Assembly: GCF_001051995.2 (NCBI RefSeq)
Contig: NZ_CP014646.1
Coordinates: 2,108,001-2,172,000, forward strand
DNA: 64,000 bases
Reading direction: 5' to 3'
Origin: Thauera humireducens
Lineage (GTDB): Bacteria > Pseudomonadota > Gammaproteobacteria > Burkholderiales > Rhodocyclaceae
Position numbers and translations under genes: made by a program. Position 1 is the first letter of the stretch. Each line of letters starts with the position of its first letter. This document shows positions 31,023-40,450 of this stretch, in pieces. The notes beneath the pieces are model-generated. The model saw only the letters and a list, made by a program, of their open reading frames with translations, did no database searches and had not been told where the DNA came from.

Positions 31023-31122
31023 AGCGAGCACCGGGAAGGCAACTGGCTCGCGAGACGGATGATCAGCAGGCGCTCCACGCGGAGCGCACGGTATTTCGAC
31101 GCAAGCCAGCCCCCGCGAAGGC

Positions 31123-31626
31123 TCAGGCGACGCAGGGGTCAAGGGAGAGACAGTAGAACTTCGTGTCCACAGACATTACGGGGAAGGACTCGGGCAACGC
31201 CGTCTTGGCGATCCCGGCAAAACCGCTCTTCTCGTAGAACCGGTGTGCCGCAAGAAACTTGGCGGTCGTGCCAAGGTACACCCTCGCGACCTGCTTCTCT
31301 GCAGCCCACTTGAGCAGTTCCTGCAGCAGGCTCCGCGCAACCCCGTGCTCTTTTCCGCGGTAGGGCGCGGCGACGAACATCTTGCGCAGCGCTGCATTGT
31401 CGTTGCCGATATCGAGCAGCGCGATTGTTCCAACGATATTGCCGTCAATCTCGGCGACCCAGAAGTTGCCGCAGCCGTGCTGATAGAAGCCGCGAATATC
31501 GCTCAGGTCGGGTTGCGCCTCGAGGGTGATCGGGATACCGAACTCAAGCTGCTGGATCGGCAGGATCACCGCGGCGATCACGCTCGCGTCATCGGGCTCT
31601 GATGATCGAATGTTCAGCATGGCCAT
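31123..31626 (-). CDS. GNAT-family N-acetyltransferase
   Basis: The 167-residue protein has a single GNAT fold: an N-terminal IRSSEPDDASVIAAV stretch, the central GTIALLDIGNDNAALRKMFV strand pair, and the acetyl-CoA loop PYRGKEHGVARSLL. It ends with a HRFYEKSGF motif, as in ribosomal-protein or small-molecule acetyltransferases. The acceptor cannot be predicted. The start is uncertain between ATG codons at 31626 and 31620, both following a GGGGGC stretch. The next gene upstream on the same strand (tag) ends 182 bp away. Confidence 0.8.
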   Translation of the reverse strand: MAMLNIRSSEPDDASVIAAVILPIQQLEFGIPITLEAQPDLSDIRGFYQHGCGNFWVAEIDGNIVGTIALLDIGNDNAALRKMFVAAPYRGKEHGVARSLLQELLKWAAEKQVARVYLGTTAKFLAAHRFYEKSGFAGIAKTALPESFPVMSVDTKFYCLSLDPCVA

Positions 31627-31808
31627 GCCCCCAACGTCCGTATCCGTCAGCCGGCCCGCTGGACGTGATCGATCAGACGGCCGCGATGTCGCTCCTGCGC
31701 TTGCATGACGCCTCCCTGCGATGCCGGTCAACTCCCGGTAATAGTAGGTCGGTGGGCGTGGGAATGACAGGCTTGGCCAAAGCTACCTGCCGTTGTGGGG
31801 CGCCCCGC

Positions 31809-32423
31809 TCAGCCAAAGCCAGGCGCACGGAATCGCCTTCGGCTGTCATCAACCTCGCTGCGCACGATGCAGCCCTCGGCATGATCGTTGACGAGTCCCA
31901 TCGCCTGCATAAAGGCATACATGGTCGTCGGGCCGACGAACTTCCAGCCTTGCTTCTTCAACACCTTCGAGAGTGCGATAGACCCGGCCGATGTCGAGGC
32001 CGTTTGCGGCGCGGCAAGCTCGCCCGGCGCTGGCTCGAACTGCCAGAAGTAGGCGGCCAGCGACCCCTCGCTGTTCGCCAGTTCAATCGCACGTTGCGCG
32101 TTGTTGATGACCGCCTCGATCTTACCCCGATGCCGCACGATGCCTTCATCCTGCAACAGGCGGGCGACGTCGTCCTGCGTAAACCGCGCGATCCGGTTGT
32201 AGTCGAAGCCATGGAAAGCCGCCCGGAAGTTCTCCCGCTTCGCGAGGATGGTGCGCCAGCTCAATCCAGCCTGAAAGCCCTCCAAGCACAGTTTCTCGAA
32301 CAACCGAAAATCATCATCGACCGGGAACCCCCATTCCCGGTCGTGATACGCAAGGAGCTCTGGCGCCGCGGCGCACCAATGGCACCGTGGTTTCCCGTCA
32401 GGCCCTGAAAAGGTGACACTCAT
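31809..32423 (-). CDS. tag: DNA-3-methyladenine glycosylase I
   Basis: It excises 3-methyladenine from alkylated DNA. The 204-residue protein has the Tag hallmarks: zinc-ligand Cys14 in PRCHWC, His27 in [10 protein letters not shown], and a C-terminal [10 protein letters not shown] segment supplying the remaining His and Cys. The catalytic-pocket stretch [15 protein letters not shown] is intact. The ATG at 32423 is preferred to a longer upstream reading that would run into the divergent purC promoter. Confidence 0.92.
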   Translation of the reverse strand: MSVTFSGPDGKPRCHWCAAAPELLAYHDREWGFPVDDDFRLFEKLCLEGFQAGLSWRTILAKRENFRAAFHGFDYNRIARFTQDDVARLLQDEGIVRHRGKIEAVINNAQRAIELANSEGSLAAYFWQFEPAPGELAAPQTASTSAGSIALSKVLKKQGWKFVGPTTMYAFMQAMGLVNDHAEGCIVRSEVDDSRRRFRAPGFG

Positions 32424-32535
32424 CGCTGATTCTCCACGCCTTGCTTCCACAGGAGCGCCCGGCTCCGACCTGGATTCTGCCGGCACGACCACAGAGTCGT
32501 TTGGATGCGACACCGCCGGGTACCTCCACCTCCCA

Positions 32536-32541
32536 TATAAT
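32536..32541 (+). promoter_or_regulatory. Consensus -10 hexamer upstream of purC
   Basis: A perfect TATAAT lies 31 bp before the purC start codon. No recognisable -35 is present at 16-18 bp, and no PurR-like dyad is seen nearby. Confidence 0.55.
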
Positions 32542-32572
32542 CTCAGCTTTGCCAGCAACCCGAGGCCCCACC

Positions 32573-33508
32573 GTGGCGACGCCCCTTTTCGAAACCTCCA
32601 TCAAGAGCCTGCCGCTGCTCGGCCGCGGCAAGGTGCGCGACATCTACGCCGTCGACGACGAGAAGCTGCTGATCGTGACCAGCGATCGCCTGTCGGCCTT
32701 CGACGTGATCCTGCCCGACCCGATTCCCGACAAGGGCCGCGTGCTGGTGGCGCTGGCGAACTTCTGGTTCGACAAGCTCGCCCACATCCTGCCGAACCAG
32801 CTCACCGGCATCGATCCCGAGACCGTGGTGGCCGCCGACGAGCGCGACCAGGTGCGCGGCCGCGCGCTGGTGGTGAAGCGCCTGAAGCCGCTGCCGATCG
32901 AGGCGGTGGTGCGCGGCTACGTGATCGGCTCGGGCTGGAAGGACTACCAGGCCACCGGGGCAATCTGCGGCATCGCGCTGCCGGCGGGCCTGCAGCAGGC
33001 GGCCAAGCTGCCGGCGCCGATCTTCACACCCTCGTCCAAGGCCGACATGGGCGAGCACGACGAGAACATCTCGTTCGAGCAGGCGCAGGCACGCTGCGAG
33101 GCGCTGATGAAGGACGCGCTGGCCGGCACCGGCAAGACCGGCGCCCAGCTGGCCGAGGAAGCGCGCAAGGCCGCGATCGCGCTGTATTCCGAGGCGGCCG
33201 ACTACGCGGCCAGCCGCGGCATCATCATCGCCGACACCAAGTTCGAGTTCGGCATCGACGCCGCAGGCACGCTGCACCTGATCGACGAAGCGCTGACTCC
33301 CGACTCGTCGCGCTTCTGGCCGGCCGACAGCTACCGCGAGGGCATCAGCCCCCCGTCCTTCGACAAGCAGTACGTGCGTGACTACCTGGAAACGCTGGAC
33401 TGGAACAAGACCGCGCCCGGCCCGAAGCTGCCGGCCGACGTGATCGAGCACACCGCGGGCAAGTACCGCGAGGCCTACGAGCGCCTGACCGGCCAGAAGC
33501 TGGCCTGA
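32573..33508 (+). CDS. purC: Phosphoribosylaminoimidazole-succinocarboxamide synthase (SAICAR synthetase)
   Basis: It joins CAIR and aspartate in purine biosynthesis with ATP. The 311-residue protein contains [47 protein letters not shown] and [16 protein letters not shown] at 32573, with CGAGG about 8 bases upstream and the TATAAT 31 bp upstream, is taken as the start. The in-frame ATG at 32441 lies upstream of that promoter and gives a non-conserved extension. The length is that of the longer proteobacterial/yeast-like form. Confidence 0.93.
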   Translation: MATPLFETSIKSLPLLGRGKVRDIYAVDDEKLLIVTSDRLSAFDVILPDPIPDKGRVLVALANFWFDKLAHILPNQLTGIDPETVVAADERDQVRGRALVVKRLKPLPIEAVVRGYVIGSGWKDYQATGAICGIALPAGLQQAAKLPAPIFTPSSKADMGEHDENISFEQAQARCEALMKDALAGTGKTGAQLAEEARKAAIALYSEAADYAASRGIIIADTKFEFGIDAAGTLHLIDEALTPDSSRFWPADSYREGISPPSFDKQYVRDYLETLDWNKTAPGPKLPADVIEHTAGKYREAYERLTGQKLA

Positions 33509-33516
33509 GCCTCGAC

Positions 33517-33545
33517 GTTCCGCGCGCCGCAGGGGCGCGCGGAAC
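33517..33545 (+). terminator. Strong hairpin after purC without T-run
   Basis: A perfect 12-bp stem GTTCCGCGCGCC / GGCGCGCGGAAC with a 5-base loop begins 9 bp after the purC stop. The 3' side continues AAGAAC rather than T residues, so it may stabilise the mRNA end or act through Rho rather than as a classical terminator. Confidence 0.5.
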
Positions 33546-33667
33546 AAGAACAACTCCCATTCGCGAACTCGCGAATGCTGTCCTACTCTAAAGAGCAACC
33601 CGACACCGCCACGCGCGGCGGGGCGGTGCGGTGTTTTCCGACCCACGTCCGATCACCGGAGGTTGCC

Positions 33668-34441
33668 ATGGACAAGCCGTTCAACTCCTTGGAGCAGCAT
33701 TTCCATCTGCCCCACATCCGCGAGGTCGACGCCTCACGGCCGTTCGAGTGGTTGCGCATGGGCTGGAGCGACATGCGCGAGAACCTCGGCGCCAGCCTGT
33801 CCTACGGCATCGTGATGGCGGCGATCGGCTACGTGATCCTGTCCTACGCGGCGAACATGCCCTATCTGTTCACCGCGGCCATCTCGGGCTTCTTCCTGAT
33901 CGGCCCGATCGCCGCCGCCGGGCTGTACGAGATCTCCCGCCGGCACGAGCGTGGCGAGCGGGTCTCGCTGATGAGTTCGCTGCGCGGCCTGCGCCGCCAC
34001 GCCGACAGCATGGCCTATTTCGGCGCCTTCCTCGCGATTGCCCTGATCGGCTGGGAACGTATCTCGGCGATCCTGTTCGCGCTGTTCTACGGAGGGGAGA
34101 TCACCGACGTATCGAACTTCTTCCGTGACGTGTTCCTGTCGGGCGACTACGTTCACTTCGTCTTCGCCTACCTCGTGGTGGGCGGCGCCCTGGCCGCAGT
34201 GGTGTTCTCGCTGTCTGCCATCGTGATCCCGATGATCATGGACCGCGAGACGGACACGGTCACCGCGGCGATGACGAGCTTGCGCGCGGTCGGGCTCAAC
34301 CTCGGTGCGATGGCCGTGTGGGCGGCGATCATCGTCGGCCTCGTCATGGTCGGCTTCGCGACCATGATGATCGGCATGGTCATCCTGCTGCCCCTGCTGG
34401 GCCACGCAACTTGGCATGCCTATCGCGAGCTGGTCCACTGA
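33668..34441 (+). CDS. DUF2189-family integral membrane protein
   Basis: The 257-residue inner-membrane protein has about six hydrophobic segments (near residues 40-60, 68-92, 115-133, 160-190, 205-225 and 228-245). A soluble N-terminus carries LPHIREVDASRPFEWLRMGW, typical of DUF2189, and a YEISRRHERGE loop is present. Family function is unknown. The ATG at 33668 is chosen because GGAGG lies 6 bases upstream; the open frame extends to 33575 without a ribosome site. It is followed by a good terminator, so it is monocistronic. Confidence 0.85.
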   Translation: MDKPFNSLEQHFHLPHIREVDASRPFEWLRMGWSDMRENLGASLSYGIVMAAIGYVILSYAANMPYLFTAAISGFFLIGPIAAAGLYEISRRHERGERVSLMSSLRGLRRHADSMAYFGAFLAIALIGWERISAILFALFYGGEITDVSNFFRDVFLSGDYVHFVFAYLVVGGALAAVVFSLSAIVIPMIMDRETDTVTAAMTSLRAVGLNLGAMAVWAAIIVGLVMVGFATMMIGMVILLPLLGHATWHAYRELVH

Positions 34442-34503
34442 GGGGCCACCGACGAAGCCCTGAACCGGGTGCCCGCCCACGGCGGGCGCCATTGGAAACC
34501 CTG

Positions 34504-34536
34504 CGGGCGCCGATAGCGGCGCCCGTGCCATTTTTT
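34504..34536 (+). terminator. Intrinsic terminator after DUF2189 gene
   Basis: An 8-bp stem CGGGCGCC / GGCGCCCG with a 6-base loop is followed by TGCCATTTTTT. A second, GC-only hairpin (GCCCGCC / GGCGGGC) lies just upstream at about 34471-34488. Confidence 0.8.
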
Positions 34537-34583
34537 GCGGCACAATAGCCTGCAACTCAACCCCCATGCAGAGACCTGATTCC

Positions 34584-36668
34584 ATGAACGATGCCGTCGC
34601 CAATCCCCTGCTCGACTTCTCGGGCATGCCGCGTTTCGCCGACATCAAGCCGGAACACGTGGAGCCCGCCATCCGCGGCCTGATCGACGAGAACCGCGCG
34701 CTGATCGAACGCCTCACCGCCGACCCCGCCACCCCGACCTGGGACGACTTCGTCAGCCCGATGGACGAGGCCGGCGAGCGCCTCGGCCGCGCCTGGGGCG
34801 TGGTCGGCCATCTGCACAGCGTGTTCGACGTGCCCGAATGGCGCGAGGCCTACAACGCGATGCTGCCCGAGATCTCGCGTTTCTACGCCGAGGTCGGGCA
34901 GAACCTGGCGCTGTTCCAGAAGTACAAGGCGCTGCACGACAGCCCCGAGTTCGCCACCCTTTCGCCGGTGCGACAGCGCATTCTGGAACACGCGCTGCGC
35001 GACTTCCGCCTGTCCGGCGCCGAGTTGCCCGACGACCAGAAACCGCGCTTCCAGGAAATCCAGGAGGCGCAATCCCAGCTCGCCGCCAAGTTCTCCGAGA
35101 ACCTGCTCGACGCCACCAACGCCCACGCCGAGTGGATCACCGACGAGGCTGGCCTTGCCGGCATCCCCGAGGATGCGCGCGAGGCCGCCCGCGCCGCCGC
35201 CGAGGCGGAAGGCAAGGAAGGCTGGAAGTTCACCCTGCAGATGCCCTCCTATCTGCCGGTGCTGCAGTACGCCGACGACCGCGCACTGCGCGCGCGCATG
35301 TACCGCGCCTACGCCACCCGCGCCTCCGAGCTCGGCAAGCCGGAACTGGACAACGGCCCGCTCATCGGCCGCATCCTGGCGCTGCGCGACGAGGAAGCGC
35401 GCATGCTCGGCTACCGGAACTTCGCCGAGGTCTCGCTGGTGCCCAAGATGGCCGACACGCCGGAGCAGGTGCTCGGCTTCCTGCACGACCTCGCCGCCAA
35501 GGCCAAGCCCTTCGCCGAGAAGGACCTGGAAGAGCTCAAGGCCTTCGCCAAGGCCGATCTGGGTCTGGACACCCTCGAGCCCTGGGACGTGGCCTACGCC
35601 TCCGAAAAGCTCCGCCAGGCGCGCTACGCCTACTCCGACCAGGAGGTGAAGCAGTACTTCCCCGAGCCCAAGGTGCTCGACGGCCTGTTCGGCGTAATCC
35701 GCACGCTGTATCGCGTCGACATCCTCCCCGACGAGGCACCGAGCTGGGACCCGGACGTGCGCTTCTTCCGCATCGAGAAGGAGGGTGCGAACGGACCGGA
35801 ACTCGTCGGCCACTTCTACCTCGACCTGCATGCACGCAGCACCAAGCGCGGCGGCGCGTGGATGGATTCGGCGCGCAGCCGCCACCGCAACACCTGGGGC
35901 AGCGACACGCCGGTCGCCTACCTGGTGTGCAACTTCCCCGGCCCGGTGGGCGGCAAACCCGCCACCTTCACCCACGACGACGTGCTCACGCTGTTCCACG
36001 AGTGCGGCCACGGCCTGCACCACCTGCTCACTCAGGTGGACGAGCTCGCGGTGTCCGGCATCCACGGCGTGGAATGGGACGCGGTCGAGCTGCCCAGCCA
36101 GTTCATGGAGAACTTCTGCTGGGAGTGGGACGTGCTGCAGGGCATGACCGCGCACGTCGACACCGGCGCGCCGCTGCCGCGCGCGCTCTACGACAAGATG
36201 ATCGCCGCCAAGAACTTCCAGAGCGGCATGCAGACCGTGCGCCAGCTCGAGTTCTCGATGTTCGACCTGCGCCTGCACAGTGAACTTGATGCCTCCGCCG
36301 GCCCGGTGCCGATCGAGCGCGTGATGACCCTGCTCGACGAGGTCCGCCGCGAGGTGGCGGTGATGATCCCGCCTGCCTGGCACCGTTTCCCGCACAGCTT
36401 CTCGCACATCTTCGCCGGCGGCTATGCGGCGGGCTACTACAGCTACAAGTGGGCCGAGGTGCTGTCGGCCGACGCCTTCGAAGCCTTCGAGGAAGCTGGC
36501 GCGGGCAAGGGCAGCCTGCTCGACCCCGAGACCGGTGAGCGCTTCTGGCGCGAGATCCTCGCCGTCGGCGGCAGCCGCCCGGCGCTGGAGTCCTTCAAGG
36601 CCTTCCGTGGCCGCGAGCCCAGGGTGGACGCGCTGCTGCGTCACAGCGGCATGGTGGCGCAGGCATGA
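34584..36668 (+). CDS. prlC: Oligopeptidase A (M3 metallopeptidase)
   Basis: This cytosolic zinc endopeptidase degrades oligopeptides, including cleaved signal peptides. The 694-residue protein has the catalytic HECGH (472-476) followed by the downstream glutamate ligand region and the C-terminal [20 protein letters not shown] block of M3A peptidases. The ATG at 34584 is preferred because GAGA lies about 8-10 bases upstream; another in-frame ATG at 34566 adds six residues. Its stop overlaps the xthA start as ATGA. Confidence 0.93.
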   Translation: MNDAVANPLLDFSGMPRFADIKPEHVEPAIRGLIDENRALIERLTADPATPTWDDFVSPMDEAGERLGRAWGVVGHLHSVFDVPEWREAYNAMLPEISRFYAEVGQNLALFQKYKALHDSPEFATLSPVRQRILEHALRDFRLSGAELPDDQKPRFQEIQEAQSQLAAKFSENLLDATNAHAEWITDEAGLAGIPEDAREAARAAAEAEGKEGWKFTLQMPSYLPVLQYADDRALRARMYRAYATRASELGKPELDNGPLIGRILALRDEEARMLGYRNFAEVSLVPKMADTPEQVLGFLHDLAAKAKPFAEKDLEELKAFAKADLGLDTLEPWDVAYASEKLRQARYAYSDQEVKQYFPEPKVLDGLFGVIRTLYRVDILPDEAPSWDPDVRFFRIEKEGANGPELVGHFYLDLHARSTKRGGAWMDSARSRHRNTWGSDTPVAYLVCNFPGPVGGKPATFTHDDVLTLFHECGHGLHHLLTQVDELAVSGIHGVEWDAVELPSQFMENFCWEWDVLQGMTAHVDTGAPLPRALYDKMIAAKNFQSGMQTVRQLEFSMFDLRLHSELDASAGPVPIERVMTLLDEVRREVAVMIPPAWHRFPHSFSHIFAGGYAAGYYSYKWAEVLSADAFEAFEEAGAGKGSLLDPETGERFWREILAVGGSRPALESFKAFRGREPRVDALLRHSGMVAQA

Positions 36669-37438
36669 AGATCGCCACCTGGAACGTTAACTCCCTGAAG
36701 GTCCGCCTGCCGCACGTCCTCGACTGGCTGGCGGCCAACAAGCCCGACGCGCTGTGCCTGCAGGAACTCAAGCTCGAGGACAAGGCCTTCCCGGTCGCCG
36801 AGCTGGAGGCGGCCGGCTACCACGCCGTCTTCGTCGGCCAGAAGACCTACAACGGCGTCGCCATCCTCAGCCCGCGGCCGACCGACGAGGCCAGCGTGGT
36901 GCGCAACATCCCCGGCTTCGAGGACGAACAGAAGCGCGTCATCGCCGCCACGATCGACGGGGTACGCGTGGTGTGCGGCTACTTCCCCAACGGCCAGGCG
37001 GTAGGGTCCGACAAGTTCGAGTACAAGCTGCGCTGGCTCGCCGCACTCACCGACTGGCTGCGCGAGGAACTGAAGACCCACGAGCGCCTGGTGCTGGCGG
37101 GCGACTTCAACATCGCCCCCGAGGACCGCGACGCCCACCCCGACTGGAAGGACGAGATCCACGTGTCCGAGCCCGAGCGCGCCGCCTTCCGCGCGCTGCA
37201 GGATCTCGGCCTGATCGACGCCTTCCGCCTGTTCGAGCAGCCCGAGCGCGCGTTCTCGTGGTGGGACTACCGGATGATGGCCTTCCGCCGCAACTTCGGC
37301 CTGCGCATCGACCATTTGCTGGTATCGCCCGCGCTGCGCGAAGCCTGCCGCGGCTGTGTGGTCGACAAGGAGCCGCGCCGCCTGGAACGCCCCTCGGACC
37401 ACGCCCCGGTGGTGCTGGACCTGGCGCTGGGCGCGTGA
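36665..37438 (+). CDS. xthA: Exodeoxyribonuclease III (AP endonuclease)
   Basis: It cuts DNA 5' to abasic sites and has 3'-5' exonuclease activity. The 257-residue EEP-fold protein begins [12 protein letters not shown] (metal-ligand Asn) and has LQELKLED (metal Glu). It then has [20 protein letters not shown] and the C-terminal RIDHLLVSP and [11 protein letters not shown] motifs. It is coupled to prlC by a 4-base ATGA overlap. Confidence 0.94.
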   Translation: MKIATWNVNSLKVRLPHVLDWLAANKPDALCLQELKLEDKAFPVAELEAAGYHAVFVGQKTYNGVAILSPRPTDEASVVRNIPGFEDEQKRVIAATIDGVRVVCGYFPNGQAVGSDKFEYKLRWLAALTDWLREELKTHERLVLAGDFNIAPEDRDAHPDWKDEIHVSEPERAAFRALQDLGLIDAFRLFEQPERAFSWWDYRMMAFRRNFGLRIDHLLVSPALREACRGCVVDKEPRRLERPSDHAPVVLDLALGA

Positions 37439-37478
37439 CGGCGTCCCGTCCGGTTGCAATCCGTACGACAATGTGCCG

Positions 37479-38180
37479 ATGAGTTCGAACGCCGCGCCCG
37501 GCTCCGTGCCGATGACCGAAACCGAGCGTCTGGAAAGCCGCTACCCGGTGCTGGCCGCCCTGTCCGCACCCGCGCGCGCGCTTCTGCTGAAGAGTGCCCA
37601 ATGGATGCGCGTGCCTGCCGGCGCGATGCTGTTCGACGACCGCCAGGCCTGCGAGGGCTTCCCCTTCGTGGTCGAGGGCACGGTACGGGTCAGCAAATGC
37701 GCGGCGAGCGGGCGCGAGCTGCCGCTGTACCGCGTGGGGCCGGGCGAGACCTGCATCATCTCCTCGTCCTGCCTGCTCGGCCACGAGGACTACAACGCGC
37801 GCGGCGTGACCGAGTCCGACACCTTGCTGATGCTGCTGCCCAAGGCCGTGTTCGACGAGATGATGGCCGAGCGCCCGTTCCGCGATTTCGTGTTCCACCT
37901 GTTCGCCGAACGCATCGCCGACCTGATGCAGCTGATCGAGGAAGTGGCCTTCCGCAAGCTGGACCAGCGCCTGGCCGCACTGCTGCTGGGCAAGGGCCGG
38001 CTGCTGCACGTCACCCACCAGCAGCTCGCCGACGAGCTTGGCAGCGTGCGCGAGATCGTCAGCCGGCTGCTGAAGAGCTTTGCCGACCAGGGGCTGGTGC
38101 GGCTAGGGCGCGAGCAGGTCGAGATCCTCGACCCGGCCGGCCTGCGCCGGCTGTCGGCCGAAGGCTCGGTAAAGGCCTGA
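37479..38180 (+). CDS. Crp/Fnr-family transcription regulator
   Basis: The 233-residue protein has an N-terminal cyclic-nucleotide-binding-like sensor domain (about 20-140), a long dimer helix (about 130-165) and a winged helix-turn-helix. In the recognition segment SVREIVSRLLK the E..SR spacing matches FNR-type DNA contacts. Four Cys lie in the sensor domain (RQAC, SKC, ETC and SSSC contexts), but the N-terminal Cys cluster of true FNR is absent, so redox, thiol or haem sensing is only possible. The likely start is ATG 37479; ATG 37512 is an alternative. A palindrome 84 bp downstream could be its operator. Confidence 0.85.
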   Translation: MSSNAAPGSVPMTETERLESRYPVLAALSAPARALLLKSAQWMRVPAGAMLFDDRQACEGFPFVVEGTVRVSKCAASGRELPLYRVGPGETCIISSSCLLGHEDYNARGVTESDTLLMLLPKAVFDEMMAERPFRDFVFHLFAERIADLMQLIEEVAFRKLDQRLAALLLGKGRLLHVTHQQLADELGSVREIVSRLLKSFADQGLVRLGREQVEILDPAGLRRLSAEGSVKA

Positions 38181-38263
38181 GCTTCGTGCCGGGCGCACCG
38201 GCCGCACATGACATCGACGTTCTTCGCAAAATGCCGGCGGGCCATCTATCCTGCAAGGGCTAT

Positions 38264-38279
38264 GTAACCATGGTTACAG
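38264..38279. promoter_or_regulatory. Perfect 16-bp palindrome, candidate Crp/Fnr operator
   Basis: TGTAACCATGGTTACA is a perfect dyad. It lies 83 bp after the Crp/Fnr stop and 61 bp before the DUF2892 start. Its centre is 41.5 bp upstream of the +1 inferred from the -10-like TCCAAT at 38301-38306, which is the class II activator position. Confidence 0.6.
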
Positions 38280-38300
38280 ACGGCCGACGGGCCGGCGTGA

Positions 38301-38306
38301 TCCAAT
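38301..38306 (+). promoter_or_regulatory. Possible -10 for the DUF2892 gene
   Basis: TCCAAT matches TATAAT at four of six positions. It has no -35, as expected for an activator-dependent promoter with the palindrome at 38264-38279 replacing it. Confidence 0.35.
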
Positions 38307-38340
38307 CGCGCCACTGTCCCATCCCTGCAAGGAGAAACTC

Positions 38341-38532
38341 ATGAAGACGAATGTTGGCGGCATCGACAAGATCCTGCGTATCCTGGTCGGCATCGCGCTG
38401 ATCGCCTGGGCGCTGATGGGCGGCCCGGTGTGGGCGTGGATCGGCATCCTGCCGCTGGTCACCGGCGCAATGGGCTGGTGCCCGGCCTACACCCTGCTCG
38501 GCATGAACACCTGCCCGCTGAACAAGAAGTAA
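38341..38532 (+). CDS. DUF2892 (YgaP-like) small inner-membrane protein
   Basis: The 63-residue protein has two hydrophobic helices (about 12-30 and 34-50) and the family N-terminus KTNVGGIDKILRILVG. Two Cys follow, in GWCPAY and NTCPLNKK. DUF2892 also forms the membrane part of the rhodanese YgaP, but no rhodanese domain is present here. AAGGAGA lies 7 bases before the ATG. Position suggests control by the adjacent Crp/Fnr protein. Confidence 0.88.
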   Translation: MKTNVGGIDKILRILVGIALIAWALMGGPVWAWIGILPLVTGAMGWCPAYTLLGMNTCPLNKK

Positions 38533-38555
38533 GCGGCTTCCACCGCAGAATGCAG

Positions 38556-38579
38556 AAAGCCGGCTTGATGCCGGCTTTT
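38556..38579 (+). terminator. Intrinsic terminator after DUF2892 gene
   Basis: A 9-bp stem AAAGCCGGC / GCCGGCTTT with loop TTGAT is followed by TCTCTTTT. It lies between the convergent DUF2892 and rsmA genes. Confidence 0.85.
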
Positions 38580-38615
38580 CTCTTTTGGGGCGCGGCACTC
38601 GCCTTCCGGCGTGGA

Positions 38616-39419
38616 TCAGCCGCGCGCGCAGCAGTGGTTGGCGATGGCGACGAACTGCTCCACCGACAGCTTCTCGCCGCGCAGGCTCGGATCGATACCA
38701 AGCGCCGCGAAGTCGGCATCGCCCATGTAGTCGCGCAGCGTGTTCTTCAATGTCTTGCGGCGCTGGCCGAAGGCGGCGGTGACGATCTTGCCCAACAGCG
38801 TCTCGTCCTGCGCCCCCAGCTGATCCTTGGGCAGCGGCGCCATGCGCACGATGCTGGACATGACCTTGGGGGCGGGACGGAAGGCCCCCGGCGGCACGTC
38901 GAACATCCGGCCCATGCGAAAGCGATACTGCAGCATCACCGACAGGCGGCCGTACTCCTCGGTGCCCGGCTCGGCCACCATGCGCATCACCACTTCCTTC
39001 TGCAGCATGAAGGTCATGTCCTTCACACGGTCGGCGTACTCGGCCAGATGGAAGAGGATGGGCGTGGAGATGTTGTAGGGCAGGTTGCCGACGATGCGCA
39101 GTGGCTGGTCGCCGCCCGCGCACAGGCTACTGAAATCGAACTTGAGCGCATCGCCTTCGTGCACCGTGATCTGCGCGGGCGCATAGGTCTCGTGCAGGCG
39201 GGCGATCAGGTCGCGGTCGATCTCGACCACGTGCAGGTGCCCGAGGCGCTCGATCAGCGGCGCCGTCATCGCGCCCAGACCGGGGCCGATCTCGACCATC
39301 AGCTCGCCCGGTTGTGGTCGGATGGCGTCGATGATCTTGCGGATGATGTTGGGGTCGGACAGGAAGTTCTGGCCGAAGCGCTTGCGGGCGCGATGGCCGT
39401 CGGTCTCGAAGTCTTGCAT
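38616..39419 (-). CDS. rsmA: 16S rRNA (adenine1518/1519-N6) dimethyltransferase (KsgA)
   Basis: It dimethylates A1518 and A1519 during 30S maturation. The 267-residue protein has the N-terminal [17 protein letters not shown] motif [11 protein letters not shown], the acidic VVEIDRDL, and catalytic motif IV NLPYNIS. The C-terminal domain contains [14 protein letters not shown]. It is last in the minus-strand order lptD-surA-pdxA-rsmA, known from Escherichia coli and other proteobacteria. Confidence 0.95.
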   Translation of the reverse strand: MQDFETDGHRARKRFGQNFLSDPNIIRKIIDAIRPQPGELMVEIGPGLGAMTAPLIERLGHLHVVEIDRDLIARLHETYAPAQITVHEGDALKFDFSSLCAGGDQPLRIVGNLPYNISTPILFHLAEYADRVKDMTFMLQKEVVMRMVAEPGTEEYGRLSVMLQYRFRMGRMFDVPPGAFRPAPKVMSSIVRMAPLPKDQLGAQDETLLGKIVTAAFGQRRKTLKNTLRDYMGDADFAALGIDPSLRGEKLSVEQFVAIANHCCARG

Positions 39420-39439
39420 GGGCGTCCTTGTCGTGTCGC

Positions 39440-40450
39440 TCAGCGCACGGCGCGCGCGGCGACCATCGTCGCGGCCAGGTCCAGGGCGGCGAACAGGCTG
39501 CCGGGGTCGGCCTTGCCGCTGCCGGCCAGGTCCAGCGCCGTACCGTGGTCCACCGAGGTGCGGATGATCGGCAGGCCCAGCGTGACATTGACGCCGCCGC
39601 CGAAGCTCGCATGCTTGAGCACCGGCAGGCCCTGGTCGTGATACATGGCCAGCACCGCGTCGCCCTGCGCCAGCGTGTGCGGCACGAACAGCGTGTCCGC
39701 CGGCAGCGGGCCGATGAGCTGCATGCCTTCGGCGCGCAGTCGCTCCAGCACCGGGATGATGACGTCGATTTCCTCGCGCCCCATGTGCCCGCCCTCGCCC
39801 GCATGTGGGTTGAGCCCGGCGACGAGGATGCGCGGCGCGGTGATGCCGAAGTGGCGTACGAGATCCGTATGCAGGATGCGGATCGTTTCTTCCAGCGCCG
39901 GCGCCGTGACGGCCGCCGGCACCTGCGCGAGCGGCAGGTGAGTGGTGACGAGCGCCACCCGCATGCCGCCACCGACCAGCATCATCACGACGCGTGGCGT
40001 GTGGGTTTGCTCGGCGAGGTACTCGGTGTGGCCGCTGAAAGGCATCGCATCGGGCGCACCCAGGCTCTCGCAGATCACGCCCTTATGCACCGGGGCGGTG
40101 ACCATGGCGGCGAATTCGCCTTCCATGCAGCCCTTGATGGCGCGATCCAGAAGCTCGAGCACATAGCGCCCGTTTGCGGCATCCAGCACCCCGGGCCGGG
40201 ACGGCCGGGCGAGCGGAACATGCAGGACCGGCAGCGCGCCGTCCGGCGACGCCTGCCCTTCCCAAGGCACGAAGCGCAGCGGACTGCCGGTGAGCGCGGC
40301 GCGTGCGCGCAAGAGATCGATGTCGCCAAGGATGACCGGCGTCACCGGCCATTCGCGCCCGGCCAGGCGCGCGCACAACTCGGGCCCTACGCCAGCCGGC
40401 TCGCCACTGGTGACGGCGACGACCGGCTTCGCGCCACGGCCTGTGGTCAT
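39440..40450 (-). CDS. pdxA: 4-hydroxythreonine-4-phosphate dehydrogenase
   Basis: It oxidises 4-phosphohydroxy-L-threonine in pyridoxal-phosphate synthesis. The 336-residue protein starts with [16 protein letters not shown]. It has the metal-site APVHKGVI region, [22 protein letters not shown] and [17 protein letters not shown] motifs. Its ATG overlaps the surA stop as ATGA (40447-40450), showing coupling, and rsmA follows 20 bp later. Confidence 0.95.
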   Translation of the reverse strand: MTTGRGAKPVVAVTSGEPAGVGPELCARLAGREWPVTPVILGDIDLLRARAALTGSPLRFVPWEGQASPDGALPVLHVPLARPSRPGVLDAANGRYVLELLDRAIKGCMEGEFAAMVTAPVHKGVICESLGAPDAMPFSGHTEYLAEQTHTPRVVMMLVGGGMRVALVTTHLPLAQVPAAVTAPALEETIRILHTDLVRHFGITAPRILVAGLNPHAGEGGHMGREEIDVIIPVLERLRAEGMQLIGPLPADTLFVPHTLAQGDAVLAMYHDQGLPVLKHASFGGGVNVTLGLPIIRTSVDHGTALDLAGSGKADPGSLFAALDLAATMVAARAVR

